DNA from: DATFBY01 sp035253585 | GTDB lineage: Bacteria > Gemmatimonadota > Gemmatimonadetes > Gemmatimonadales > Gemmatimonadaceae | Assembly: GCA_035253585.1 (NCBI GenBank) | Contig: DATFBY010000031.1 | Span: forward strand, 1-22,253 | Direction of reading: 5' to 3' | DNA length: 22,253 bases | Part shown: piece after piece, positions 15,031 through 22,253 of the stretch | Numbering within the stretch: position 1 is the stretch's first letter | How the letters are laid out: each line of letters begins with the position of its first letter | Notes under the pieces: generated by a model | What the model saw: the letters and a program-made list of their open reading frames with translations, nothing else | Databases searched by the model: none | What the model was told of the DNA's origin: nothing | Translations under genes and position numbers: made by a program

Positions 15031-15585
15031 TCAGAATTCGGGACGCCCTTCCGCGAAGGAGCGGAAGCCGCAGTTCGGATTGGCGGTGATTCGGAAGTGA
15101 ATCGTGCGGTTCGCGACGTTCACGCTGTCGAGGACGATCTTCGAATACACGAATGGACGAATGTTGAGCGAGCAGGCCGAGGGGAACGCGCGGATGAGGT
15201 AGACCTCGCCAGGTGCCGCGGTCACGATGTCGCTCTCGTTGTATCCGCTGACAGGCGCCTCGTTGATCGCGTCGAACGCCGCCTCCGCCCGCTGCAGACC
15301 CGCGCGCCCGACGCTGGCGATCTTGCTCGGCGGATACAGCAGTATGCGTCCCTGCGCATCGAGATCGAAGACGACGTCGTAGCCCGAAGTCGTCTCCGTG
15401 CGTACCGTGGCCACGCGGAAGGTGTTCAGCGCGGTTGGATCGCTGGTCGTAGCACCGGTGAATGCTTTAACCAACAGCGTGTCGGTGATGACGTCGACAT
15501 TGGCCTGGGGGCCGGTCGCGTCGTCACAAGCACCAAGAAAAAGCGCGGGAAAGACGACAAGAAGAGAAAGATGACGGGCGTTCAT
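15031..15585 (-). CDS. Putative lipoprotein of unknown function
   Basis: The 184-residue reading starts with a short n-region and hydrophobic core, then the lipobox LGAC with Cys20, followed by Asp-Asp (DDATGPQ). It should be a diacylglyceryl-modified, envelope-anchored protein; Asp at +2 is the inner-membrane retention signal in enterics, though the rule may not apply here. The rest (NTFRVATVRTETTSGYDVVF, PSACSLNIRPF, ANPNCGFRSF) has two further Cys and no domain I recognise. ATG at 15585 gives a normal signal peptide. An ATG at 15615 would add MYVAALPKSL and lies only 9 nt after the candidate -10 box. It is the first gene of the operon through gatB. Confidence 0.7.
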   Translation of the reverse strand: MNARHLSLLVVFPALFLGACDDATGPQANVDVITDTLLVKAFTGATTSDPTALNTFRVATVRTETTSGYDVVFDLDAQGRILLYPPSKIASVGRAGLQRAEAAFDAINEAPVSGYNESDIVTAAPGEVYLIRAFPSACSLNIRPFVYSKIVLDSVNVANRTIHFRITANPNCGFRSFAEGRPEF

Positions 15586-15624
15586 GAGTGATTTCGGGAG
15601 GGCAGCAACGTACATCGGCAGCGA

Positions 15625-15653
15625 ACGATACGCTTGCGTGACAGAGACTTCAA
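15625..15653 (-). promoter_or_regulatory. Promoter of the lipoprotein-serS-HK-pcrA-gatCAB operon
   Basis: On the minus strand TTGAAG (15653-15648) and TATCGT (15630-15625) are 17 nt apart and match the consensus at 4/6 each. Transcription would start near 15618. Its -35 overlaps the left arm of the dyad at 15651-15670. Confidence 0.5.
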
Positions 15654-15670
15654 GCGATTGTCGTCGCTTG
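15651..15670. repeat. Perfect 7-bp dyad between divergent -35 boxes (candidate operator)
   Basis: CAAGCGA (15651-15657) and TCGCTTG (15664-15670) are perfect inverse complements around a 6-bp spacer, about two helical turns in total. The left arm overlaps the -35 of the minus-strand promoter and the right arm overlaps the -35 of the plus-strand promoter. This is the geometry of a dimeric regulator that controls both. Confidence 0.6.
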
Positions 15671-15696
15671 ACTTCGGCCATCGTGACCTCTAGCTT
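15668..15696 (+). promoter_or_regulatory. Promoter of the Roadblock-RR-manC-glmU-MBL operon
   Basis: TTGACT (15668-15673) and TAGCTT (15691-15696) are separated by 17 nt. The -35 matches 5/6 and the -10 3/6. Transcription would begin near 15703, 18 nt before the first ATG, leaving room for the GGAG at 15712-15715. Confidence 0.55.
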
Positions 15697-15720
15697 CGCA
15701 GCACCTGTTTCGGAGCAGTC

Positions 15721-16074
15721 ATGCCCACCATTCGCGACCTCGTGAGCGCGTTGCGCCAGCGTGAGGGCGTCGACGCCGCGATCGTGCTCGGCCGCGACGG
15801 CCTTCTGATCGACAGCTCTTCGGCGCCCAGCATCGACGCGGACTCGATCGCCGCCCTCGTGCCCTCGGTGGTCGCGGCCGGCGATGAGCTCGGTCGCCAT
15901 ACCGATCGTGGCGTGGTGACCACCGCTGTCCTCGAATACCCCGCTGGGTTCGCGATCGTTTCCACGCTCACGTCCGACGCGATTCTCCTGGTGCTCGCGG
16001 GCTCCGGAGCGGAGGTGGGACGATTGCTGTTCGAGCTGCGCCGCCACCGCGAGAACATCGCCGCGCTCGTGTGA
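15721..16074 (+). CDS. Roadblock/LC7 domain protein (MglB-like fold)
   Basis: The 117-residue product is a single Roadblock/LC7 domain: IRDLVSALRQREGVDAAIVLGRDGLLIDSSS, then DADSIAALVPSVVAAGDELGRHT, a central strand VTTAVLEYPAGFAIVSTL and a C-terminal helix (GAEVGRLLFELRRHRENIAAL). Bacterial members such as MglB act on small Ras-like GTPases in polarity and gliding, and others serve as dimeric scaffolds. No MglA-type GTPase is present in the window. ATG at 15721 has GGAG five bases upstream. A response regulator gene follows after 3 nt, so the two are likely co-translated and may work together. Its precise partner is unknown. Confidence 0.82.
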   Translation: MPTIRDLVSALRQREGVDAAIVLGRDGLLIDSSSAPSIDADSIAALVPSVVAAGDELGRHTDRGVVTTAVLEYPAGFAIVSTLTSDAILLVLAGSGAEVGRLLFELRRHRENIAALV

Positions 16075-16077
16075 TCG

Positions 16078-16500
16078 ATGCACGCCGCCGAGTCCTCTGA
16101 TCGCCTGCACGTTCTGGTAGCGGACGACGAGCCGCACATCGGCCGCATCATCAAGATGAAGCTCGAGCAGGGTCCATTTCGCGTGACGCTCGCGTACGAC
16201 GGGCGTGAGGCGTTGGATGTGCTGGAGCGTGAGACGGATCTGGCCCTGGTGCTGCTGGATCTCATGATGCCGCGACTCAGCGGGATCGATGTGCTCACGA
16301 CAATGCGGAACAATGCACGGTGGAAGGACATTCCGTGCATCATCCTCACCGCCGCCGGTCAGGAGCAACACCATCGTCAGGCGCTGGAGCTCGGAGCCAG
16401 CGAGTTTCTCACCAAGCCGTTCAGCCCGAAGAAACTCTACACGCGTGCCGCGGAGCTCGCGGGCGTCACCTCCGAGGGGCTGCGCGCGGGGGACCGATGA
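16078..16500 (+). CDS. Single-domain response regulator (CheY-like receiver)
   Basis: The 140-residue protein is one receiver domain. The acidic pocket is Asp16/Asp17 (VADDEPH), the phospho-acceptor is Asp61 in VLLDLMMP, the switch Thr is Thr91 (ILTAAGQ) and the conserved Lys is Lys113 (LTKPFSPKKL). There is no output domain, only a short tail (about 128-140), so it should act by protein contact. It starts 3 nt after the Roadblock gene without a Shine-Dalgarno, and its stop overlaps manC by ATGA. No kinase adjoins it. The nearest is the orphan kinase in the divergently transcribed operon. Confidence 0.93.
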   Translation: MHAAESSDRLHVLVADDEPHIGRIIKMKLEQGPFRVTLAYDGREALDVLERETDLALVLLDLMMPRLSGIDVLTTMRNNARWKDIPCIILTAAGQEQHHRQALELGASEFLTKPFSPKKLYTRAAELAGVTSEGLRAGDR

Positions 16501-17531
16501 GTCGCTGGGGCGTCGTGCTGGCCGGCGGCGTCGGCTCTCGCTTCTGGCCGCTGAGCACACCGCGACGCCCCAAGCAGCTCCTTCCGCTAGTTACCGACGC
16601 TCCACTCCTCGTCGACTCGGTGCGTCGACTCGAGCCGCTGGTAGGGCGTGAGCGAATTCTCATCGTCACCAATCGCGCGCTAGTCGATCCGATCGGCGAG
16701 CTGCTCCCGGAAATTCCGCGAGACCAGGTTCTGGCGGAACCACGCTCGGCGGGTACGGCACCAGCCCTGGTGTGGGCGGCGCGCGAGATTGCGGTGCGCG
16801 AGGGCGAGAGCTCGACGATGCTCTCCATTCACGCTGATTGGGCGATCGCGGACGCCAATGGGTTTCGGCGGACGCTCGCCCGCGCCGCCGACGTGGCCGA
16901 GTATCGTCAGGCACTGGTGACCGTCGGTGTCGTGCCCTCGCGCCCAGATCCTGGCTTCGGCTACATCCAGCCCGGCGAGGCGGCGAATGGCGCGCGCCGG
17001 GTGGCGCGCTTCATCGAAAAACCGGATCGCGCGCGGGCCGAGCACATGGTGAGCGAAGGCTATTTGTGGAATTCGGGGATCTTCGTGTGGCGTGTGGAGG
17101 ATTTCCTGCGTGAAGTGCGGGCGCACGCCCGGGAGCTCACGCGTGGTCTGCCCGCGCTCGAGCAGGGCGACGTCGAGCGCTTCTTCGACAACGTGACTGC
17201 CATCTCGGTCGATCACGCGGTGTTGGAGCGGAGCTCGTCGGTTTTCGTGCTGCCCGGTGAATTCGGTTGGGATGACGTGGGAACGTGGGCGTCGCTGCAT
17301 CGCGTTCGCGCCAAGGACGCCAATGGCAACGCGCTCGCCGGCGCGGTGCACGTCGTGGCGGCGCAGGACAACGTAGTGCACGCCGAGGGCGGGAGCGTAG
17401 TGCTGTACGGCGTGAACGATCTGGTGGTCGTCTCACGCCCTGGTCTCACGCTGGTCACGACGATCGACAAGGCGGCCGACCTCAAGACCATGCTGGACGC
17501 GCTTCCCGCGACGGTGCGTGATCGCGAATGA
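16497..17531 (+). CDS. manC: Mannose-1-phosphate guanylyltransferase
   Basis: The enzyme makes GDP-mannose from GTP and mannose-1-phosphate for polysaccharide or glycoconjugate synthesis. The 344-residue protein has the nucleotidyltransferase signature GGVGSRFWPLSTPRRPKQLL (residues 10-29), EPRSAGTAPA (81-90), VPSRPDPGFGYIQPGE, the sugar-binding FIEKP (172-176) and YLWNSGIFVW (189-198). The loop that normally reads PADH reads HADW (112-115), a variant. It lacks the C-terminal isomerase domain of long bifunctional enzymes. ATG at 16497 overlaps the response-regulator stop, and its own stop overlaps glmU. An open frame continues upstream to 16320 but is shadow. Confidence 0.93.
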   Translation: MSRWGVVLAGGVGSRFWPLSTPRRPKQLLPLVTDAPLLVDSVRRLEPLVGRERILIVTNRALVDPIGELLPEIPRDQVLAEPRSAGTAPALVWAAREIAVREGESSTMLSIHADWAIADANGFRRTLARAADVAEYRQALVTVGVVPSRPDPGFGYIQPGEAANGARRVARFIEKPDRARAEHMVSEGYLWNSGIFVWRVEDFLREVRAHARELTRGLPALEQGDVERFFDNVTAISVDHAVLERSSSVFVLPGEFGWDDVGTWASLHRVRAKDANGNALAGAVHVVAAQDNVVHAEGGSVVLYGVNDLVVVSRPGLTLVTTIDKAADLKTMLDALPATVRDRE

Positions 17532-18733
17532 GCGCGCTCTACCTGTACGACGATGCGCAGGCGCGCGGCTTCGCGCCGTTTTCGCTCACGCGGCCGGCAT
17601 CGGAGCTTCGAGCGGGCGCCGTACTCGTTAGGCAGCGTTGGGAGGCAGCATTCCAGCGATCGGCAGCGGGGTTCGTGAGCGCGGCGCACCTGGCCGACTT
17701 CGTCGAAGCGGGCGCCCCGCCGGCGGTCTCCGAACGGGTGCCGGAGGGCTCGATCATCGCCAACTCCCGGTGCCTCGTGCCACTCGATTGGCGAGCGGAA
17801 GACGCGGATGTCTTCGTCTCCGGTGGCCGGATCGCGGCCGTTCGCCTCGGCCGCGAGATGCCGCTGGGTGAGTTCGCGGACGGTGCGGTGACGCTCGAAA
17901 CGTTGTCGGTAAAGGGGAGCCGCACCACGGAGATGCGCGGTCGGTGGATGGACGACATCTGGAGCTTCATCGTCGACCTCCTGCCGCTGCTCCGCGAGGA
18001 CATCCTGGCGATCGGGTCGACTCTGCAGTGTGAAATACCGGCGCACGTCAGCGTGGTTGGCAGCGGCGCGGTATTCCTCGAGCGCGGCGCGATTGTGGAG
18101 CCGCACGTCGTCATCGACACGTCGGCCGGGCCGGCTCTCGTCAGGCGCGGGGCCACGGTCCGCGCGTTCACCCGGCTGGTCGGCCCGTGCGCGGTCTCGT
18201 CAGGTGCGGTAATTCTGGGCGACCGTGTGCACGGATGCTCGATCGGCGAAGACTCGTTCGTGCGCGGAGAGCTCAGCGAGACGATCGTGTTGGGCCAGTC
18301 GAACAAGTCGCACGACGGGTTCGTCGGCCATTCCTACCTCGGCCGCTGGGTCAACCTGGGCGCCGGCACGATCACGAGCAACCTGAAGAACACGTATGGC
18401 ACCGTCACGCTATGGACGCCCGGTGGAGCGCGAGAGACCGGTGTGCTCAAGCTCGGAAGCTTCTTCGGCGATCATGTGAAGACCGGCATCGGGATGCGCC
18501 TGACGACTGGCACGGTCATCGGTGCCGGCGCGAACGTCTACGGCACCGCGATACCGCCGAAGTACGTTCCGCCATTTTCCTGGGGTGAGGGGGATTCCCT
18601 CGGCGAGTACCGCGTCGACAAATTCCTGGAAATTGCCGAGCGCGCGATGGCGCGACGGCAGGTGCCACTCGATGCCCGGGCGAAACGGCAGCTCGCCGTC
18701 GCTCACGAGCTGGGACGCAGGAGCAGTACATGA
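17528..18733 (+). CDS. glmU: GlmU-like sugar-phosphate nucleotidyltransferase/acetyltransferase (alternative, Bacteroidetes-type)
   Basis: The protein probably makes UDP-GlcNAc from glucosamine-1-phosphate, supplying MurA. The 401-residue sequence has an unusual N-terminal domain (about 1-140) with FAPFSLTRPASELRAGAVLV in place of the classical GxGxRM pyrophosphorylase motif. This matches the alternative GlmU family (TIGR03991-type) rather than E. coli GlmU. The C-terminus (about 165-375) is a left-handed beta-helix of hexapeptide repeats. The acetyltransferase core is VGHSYLGRWVNLGAGTITSN, whose His corresponds to the catalytic His of GlmU, followed by GSFFGDHVKTGIG. It is linked to manC by an ATGA overlap. 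The acetyltransferase half is clear. Whether the N-terminal half is an active uridylyltransferase is an inference. Confidence 0.85.
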   Translation: MSALYLYDDAQARGFAPFSLTRPASELRAGAVLVRQRWEAAFQRSAAGFVSAAHLADFVEAGAPPAVSERVPEGSIIANSRCLVPLDWRAEDADVFVSGGRIAAVRLGREMPLGEFADGAVTLETLSVKGSRTTEMRGRWMDDIWSFIVDLLPLLREDILAIGSTLQCEIPAHVSVVGSGAVFLERGAIVEPHVVIDTSAGPALVRRGATVRAFTRLVGPCAVSSGAVILGDRVHGCSIGEDSFVRGELSETIVLGQSNKSHDGFVGHSYLGRWVNLGAGTITSNLKNTYGTVTLWTPGGARETGVLKLGSFFGDHVKTGIGMRLTTGTVIGAGANVYGTAIPPKYVPPFSWGEGDSLGEYRVDKFLEIAERAMARRQVPLDARAKRQLAVAHELGRRSST

Positions 18734-19527
18734 GAATGTGGGTGCTGGGGAGCGGAAGCCGCGGCAACGCCGTGCTCCTCGAGTGCGGCGAGTCGCGCGT
18801 GCTGATCGACGCGGGCTTCGCGGCCGGCACGATTGCCAAGCGGATGCGCTCGATCGGCGTGGCGCCAGAGTCGATCGAAGGCGTCGTCATCACGCACGAG
18901 CACACCGATCACATGAAGGGCGCGGCGGTCGGCGCGCGGCGCTTTGGATGGACGCTGCACGCGACGAAGGGGACCGTGGAGGCGTGCGACGATCTGGTGG
19001 AGGCGAAGGCGCGCACATTCGACGCCGGCGCTACCCTGCACTTCACCTGGCTCGATTTGGCAACCGTTCGGACGTCACACGATGCGAACGATCCAATCGC
19101 GGTCGTTGCGACGGCGCGCGCCAGTGGCGCGCGGATCGGGATCGTGTACGACCTCGGGTGCGGCACGCCGCAGGTGCAGCGAGCGCTGTCGCGGCTCGAC
19201 GTGCTTCTTCTGGAATCGAATCACGACGAAGGAATGCTGCGCACGGGTCCGTATCCGTGGTACCTCCAGCAGCGCATCGCGAGTCGGACGGGGCATCTGA
19301 GCAACCGGGCGGCGGGCGAGCTGGCGACGCAGTGCACGCATCGCGGGCTCGGGGATGTCGTGCTCGCGCACCTGAGCGAGATCAACAACGATCCGAAGCT
19401 GGCGACGAGAGCGATGACGTCGACGCTCAAGAAAACCACATTTCGCGGACGCGTGACGGCGTCGGCCCAGCGGGAGGTGGTTGGGCCGTTCGGAGCGGGG
19501 ATGAGCTCGCAGCTCGCGCTTTTCTAA
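18730..19527 (+). CDS. Metallo-beta-lactamase-fold hydrolase, YycJ/WalJ-like
   Basis: The 265-residue protein starts MRMWVLGSGSRGNAVLLE, typical for YycJ. It carries the metal motif HEHTDH (His56, His58, Asp60, His61), then ESNHDEGML, HLSNRAAGELA and the conserved LAHLSEINNDP. WalJ (YycJ) is a dinuclear-metal hydrolase with exonuclease activity on DNA ends that affects mutation and cell-wall coordination in Firmicutes. ATG at 18730 overlaps the glmU stop (ATGA). It is the last gene of the plus operon and is followed at 44 nt by a strong bidirectional terminator. Confidence 0.9.
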   Translation: MRMWVLGSGSRGNAVLLECGESRVLIDAGFAAGTIAKRMRSIGVAPESIEGVVITHEHTDHMKGAAVGARRFGWTLHATKGTVEACDDLVEAKARTFDAGATLHFTWLDLATVRTSHDANDPIAVVATARASGARIGIVYDLGCGTPQVQRALSRLDVLLLESNHDEGMLRTGPYPWYLQQRIASRTGHLSNRAAGELATQCTHRGLGDVVLAHLSEINNDPKLATRAMTSTLKKTTFRGRVTASAQREVVGPFGAGMSSQLALF

Positions 19528-19533
19528 CAAAAA

Positions 19534-19634
19534 ACGCGGCCCTCGGCACTCGGCACTCGGCGGGAAAAGGAAAGCGCCTCCGGGAAACCGGAGGCGCTTT
19601 GTTGTTGCCGAGGGCCGAGTACCGAGGGCCGAGT
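19534..19634. repeat. Heptamer-built 28-bp inverted repeat nested around the terminator
   Basis: The left arm (19534-19561) contains three tandem heptamers CTCGGCA/CTCGGCA/CTCGGCG. The right arm (19607-19634) is GCCGAGG, GCCGAGT, ACCGAGG, GCCGAGT in tandem. The arms are inverse complements at 25 of 28 positions (mismatches at arm positions 3, 14 and 22). The 13-bp terminator stem lies between them, so the whole 101-bp block can fold as a two-tier hairpin. No coding function is seen. Confidence 0.85.
19571..19600. terminator. Bidirectional Rho-independent terminator between the WalJ-like gene and groEL
   Basis: A perfect 13-bp stem, AAAGCGCCTCCGG (19571-19583) with CCGGAGGCGCTTT (19588-19600), closes a GAAA tetraloop. 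T-rich sequence follows on the plus strand (TTTGTTGTT) and on the minus strand (TTTCCTTTTCCC). It sits between two convergent genes, so it should end both transcripts. Confidence 0.92.
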
Positions 19635-19642
19635 CCCGGCTT

Positions 19643-21280
<1,638 letters not shown>

Positions 21281-21303
21281 GTCTCAGAATCCTTCGTGGA
21301 GAG

Positions 21304-21612
21304 TCAGTTGATCACCGCGAGCACATCGGACTCGCGCAGAATGAGGTACTGCTCGCCGTCGAGGGTGACTTCGGTGCCGCTGTACTTTCCGTACAGCACC
21401 TTGTCGCCGACCTTGACGTCCATGGGGACGCGCTTGTCCTTCTCGAAGCGGCCGGGGCCGACAGCGACGATCTCACCCTGTTGGGGCTTTTCCTTGGCGG
21501 TGTCGGGGATGTAGAGCCCTCCGCGCATCTGCTCGGATTCCTCGAGCGGCTTGACGACGACGCGATCGGCCAGCGGGTTGACCTTCACCGCGGCAGCACT
21601 CTTGGTGGCCAT
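21304..21612 (-). CDS. groES: Co-chaperonin GroES (Hsp10)
   Basis: GroES is the heptameric lid of the GroEL chamber. The 102-residue protein starts after a short Ala/Lys-rich segment (ATKSAAAVKVN) with PLADRVVVKPLEESEQMRGG. It has the mobile loop (about residues 26-42, around QMRGGLYIPDTAKEKPQ) and GDKVLYGKYSGTEV near its end. ATG at 21612 is preceded by AGGAGG, 10 nt away; the frame is open a further 16 codons upstream but that is unlikely to be used. It precedes groEL in one unit under a CIRCE operator. Confidence 0.97.
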   Translation of the reverse strand: MATKSAAAVKVNPLADRVVVKPLEESEQMRGGLYIPDTAKEKPQQGEIVAVGPGRFEKDKRVPMDVKVGDKVLYGKYSGTEVTLDGEQYLILRESDVLAVIN

Positions 21613-21666
21613 GCCTTGCACTCCTCCTGCAGGTGGTTCAGTGGCAAAACAGCGACGCAAGTAGCA

Positions 21667-21693
21667 TTAGCACTCAATCATATAGAGTGCTAG
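21667..21693. promoter_or_regulatory. CIRCE operator (HrcA binding site) upstream of groESL
   Basis: TTAGCACTC (21667-21675), a 9-bp spacer and GAGTGCTAG (21685-21693) match the CIRCE consensus, with one base changed in the last position of the right arm. HrcA repressor binds it and is released on heat stress; no hrcA is present in the window. A -10-like TATGAT on the minus strand (21682-21677) falls inside the operator, which fits steric repression. No convincing -35 is seen. Confidence 0.92.
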
Positions 21694-21812
21694 CAAGAAG
21701 AAAATATCCCCACTTGGAGGGGGAGTCAAGAGGAGGAGCCGCATGGAGCCCCGTGCCGTAACCTGCTTATAGTCACGAATTTAGGCATCCAGAGCTAAAC
21801 GACTTTTCGAAC

Positions 21813-21908
21813 AGCGGCATCCGGCATTCGGAATCCGGCATGCGGGATTTGGCGGAGAGTGTTGGTCGCCGAGACCCGGATGCCTCATGCCGGATGCCGC
21901 ATGCCGCT
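21813..21908. repeat. Heptamer-built 34-bp imperfect inverted repeat next to birA
   Basis: The left arm (21813-21846) carries units of the form GGCATCC, GGCATTC, GGAATCC, GGCATGC. The right arm (21875-21908) carries CGGATGC, CTCATGC, CGGATGC, CGCATGC. The arms pair at 28 of 34 positions around a 28-nt loop. The octamer CTTTTCGA occurs at 21803-21810 and 21919-21926 just outside, as a possible target-site duplication. It lies between the groES leader and the end of birA and may act as a transcription terminator for birA. The rest of 21694-21802 holds nothing I recognise. Confidence 0.8.
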
Positions 21909-21927
21909 CTTCAAACAGCTTTTCGAG

Positions 21928-22253
21928 TCAGTGTAGGACCAGCGATCCACTCCTTACTGCCACTTCTCCACTCGCCGTCTGCACGATCAGACATCCTCGC
22001 TCGTCGATGCCTTTCACCGTGCCGACGGCGGGCGCCGTGCAGCGGCGGCCGTAGGCGAGATCGCGGGCGGCGTAGCGCGCCAGCTCGGCGTCGGTTAGCG
22101 TGCCGCGCGCGGCGGCGGCGGAGCGAATGGCCGGAACGAGCTCGGCCAGTACTTCCACGCGATCTGTCTCGGGCACGAGCGACGAAGCGCCGGCGAACTC
22201 GTTAGGCAGCCGCGCGTTGATGCCGACGCCGATGGCGACCCACTCTGGCCGCT
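21928..22253 (-). CDS. birA: Biotin--[acetyl-CoA-carboxylase] ligase, C-terminal fragment (runs off right edge)
   Basis: BirA attaches biotin to the carboxyl carrier protein of acetyl-CoA carboxylase. Only about the last 108 codons are visible. The window-edge segment reads EWVAIGVGINARLPNEF, matching the conserved GIGxN core of the ligase. A helical region (ETDRVEVLAELVPAIRSAA) and the C-terminal SH3-like domain (TVKGIDERGCLIVQTASGEVAVRSGSLVL) follow. No start lies in the window; codons internal to this segment should not be taken as starts. Absence of an N-terminal DNA-binding domain cannot be judged. The stop at 21928 is two bases from the edge of the inverted-repeat element's outer octamer. 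Confidence 0.85.
   Translation of the reverse strand, partial: RPEWVAIGVGINARLPNEFAGASSLVPETDRVEVLAELVPAIRSAAAARGTLTDAELARYAARDLAYGRRCTAPAVGTVKGIDERGCLIVQTASGEVAVRSGSLVLH

Noticed and set aside
15586..16560. Upstream extension of the lipoprotein frame through the Roadblock and receiver genes.
   Set aside because: It is antisense to two clear genes. The lipobox and signal peptide fix the start near 15585 or 15615.
21706..21725. ATCCCC...GGGGGA short inverted repeat upstream of CIRCE.
   Set aside because: Four to five GC pairs only, no T-tract or conservation evidence; too short to distinguish from chance.
21743..21772. Nine-residue open frame (ATG at 21743) directly after a strong AGGAGGAG.
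   Set aside because: No gene follows on the plus strand, so it is not a leader peptide. It ends in TAG after nine codons and has no promoter-like sequence; the Shine-Dalgarno match is probably chance.
21768..21773. TATAGT, a near-perfect -10 box on the plus strand.
   Set aside because: No -35 at 16-18 nt upstream, and nothing on the plus strand downstream to transcribe.

Overview
The window is a gene-dense, high-GC stretch of bacterial chromosome carrying mostly housekeeping genes. There is no phage, IS, CRISPR, rRNA or tRNA signal. The gene families fit a Gram-negative soil-type bacterium. A GlmU of the Bacteroidetes-like alternative type, a trans-editing-free tRNA amidotransferase route (gatCAB) and the overall codon style make Gemmatimonadota or a related phylum my best guess. 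That is an inference from style, not from a marker gene.

Layout from left to right. (1) 1-4502, minus strand: murA, pgeF, then the classical rimP-nusA-ylxQ(L7Ae)-infB transcription/translation cluster (ylxR is missing; infB runs off the left edge). A promoter inside the pgeF 3' end and a terminator-like hairpin lie at the front of rimP. (2) 4631-7173, plus strand: a PII-like protein that looks leaderless, two small membrane/coiled-coil envelope-stress-type proteins with a 92-nt overlap (ytxG/ytxH-like), and a secreted zinc-dependent phospholipase C family protein that overlaps gatB tail-to-tail. (3) 7134-15585, minus strand: one very tight seven-gene operon, lipoprotein-serS-histidine kinase-pcrA/uvrD-gatC-gatA-gatB, with gaps of 0-3 nt or 4-nt stop/start overlaps throughout. 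(4) 15586-15720: a divergent promoter region with a perfect 7-bp dyad covering both -35 boxes. (5) 15721-19527, plus strand: Roadblock/LC7 protein, CheY-like response regulator, mannose-1-phosphate guanylyltransferase, alternative GlmU and a YycJ/WalJ-type metallo-hydrolase, again almost all coupled by ATGA overlaps. (6) 19528-19642: a bidirectional terminator nested inside a long heptamer-built inverted repeat. (7) 19643-21612, minus strand: groES-groEL under a CIRCE operator. (8) 21613-21927 is a 315-bp stretch without a gene; it holds the groES leader, CIRCE, about 115 bp with nothing recognisable, and a second heptamer-built inverted repeat abutting the end of a partial birA that runs off the right edge.

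Functionally the window combines translation fidelity and charging (SerRS, GatCAB, IF-2, RimP, NusA), envelope building (MurA, GlmU, ManC), proteostasis (GroESL) and a possible split two-component pair: an orphan kinase and an orphan receiver sit in divergent operons that share one control region. The most notable observations are the rimP promoter/attenuator arrangement, the MurA Cys-to-Asp active site, the divergent dyad promoter, and the two heptamer-repeat palindromes flanking groESL.
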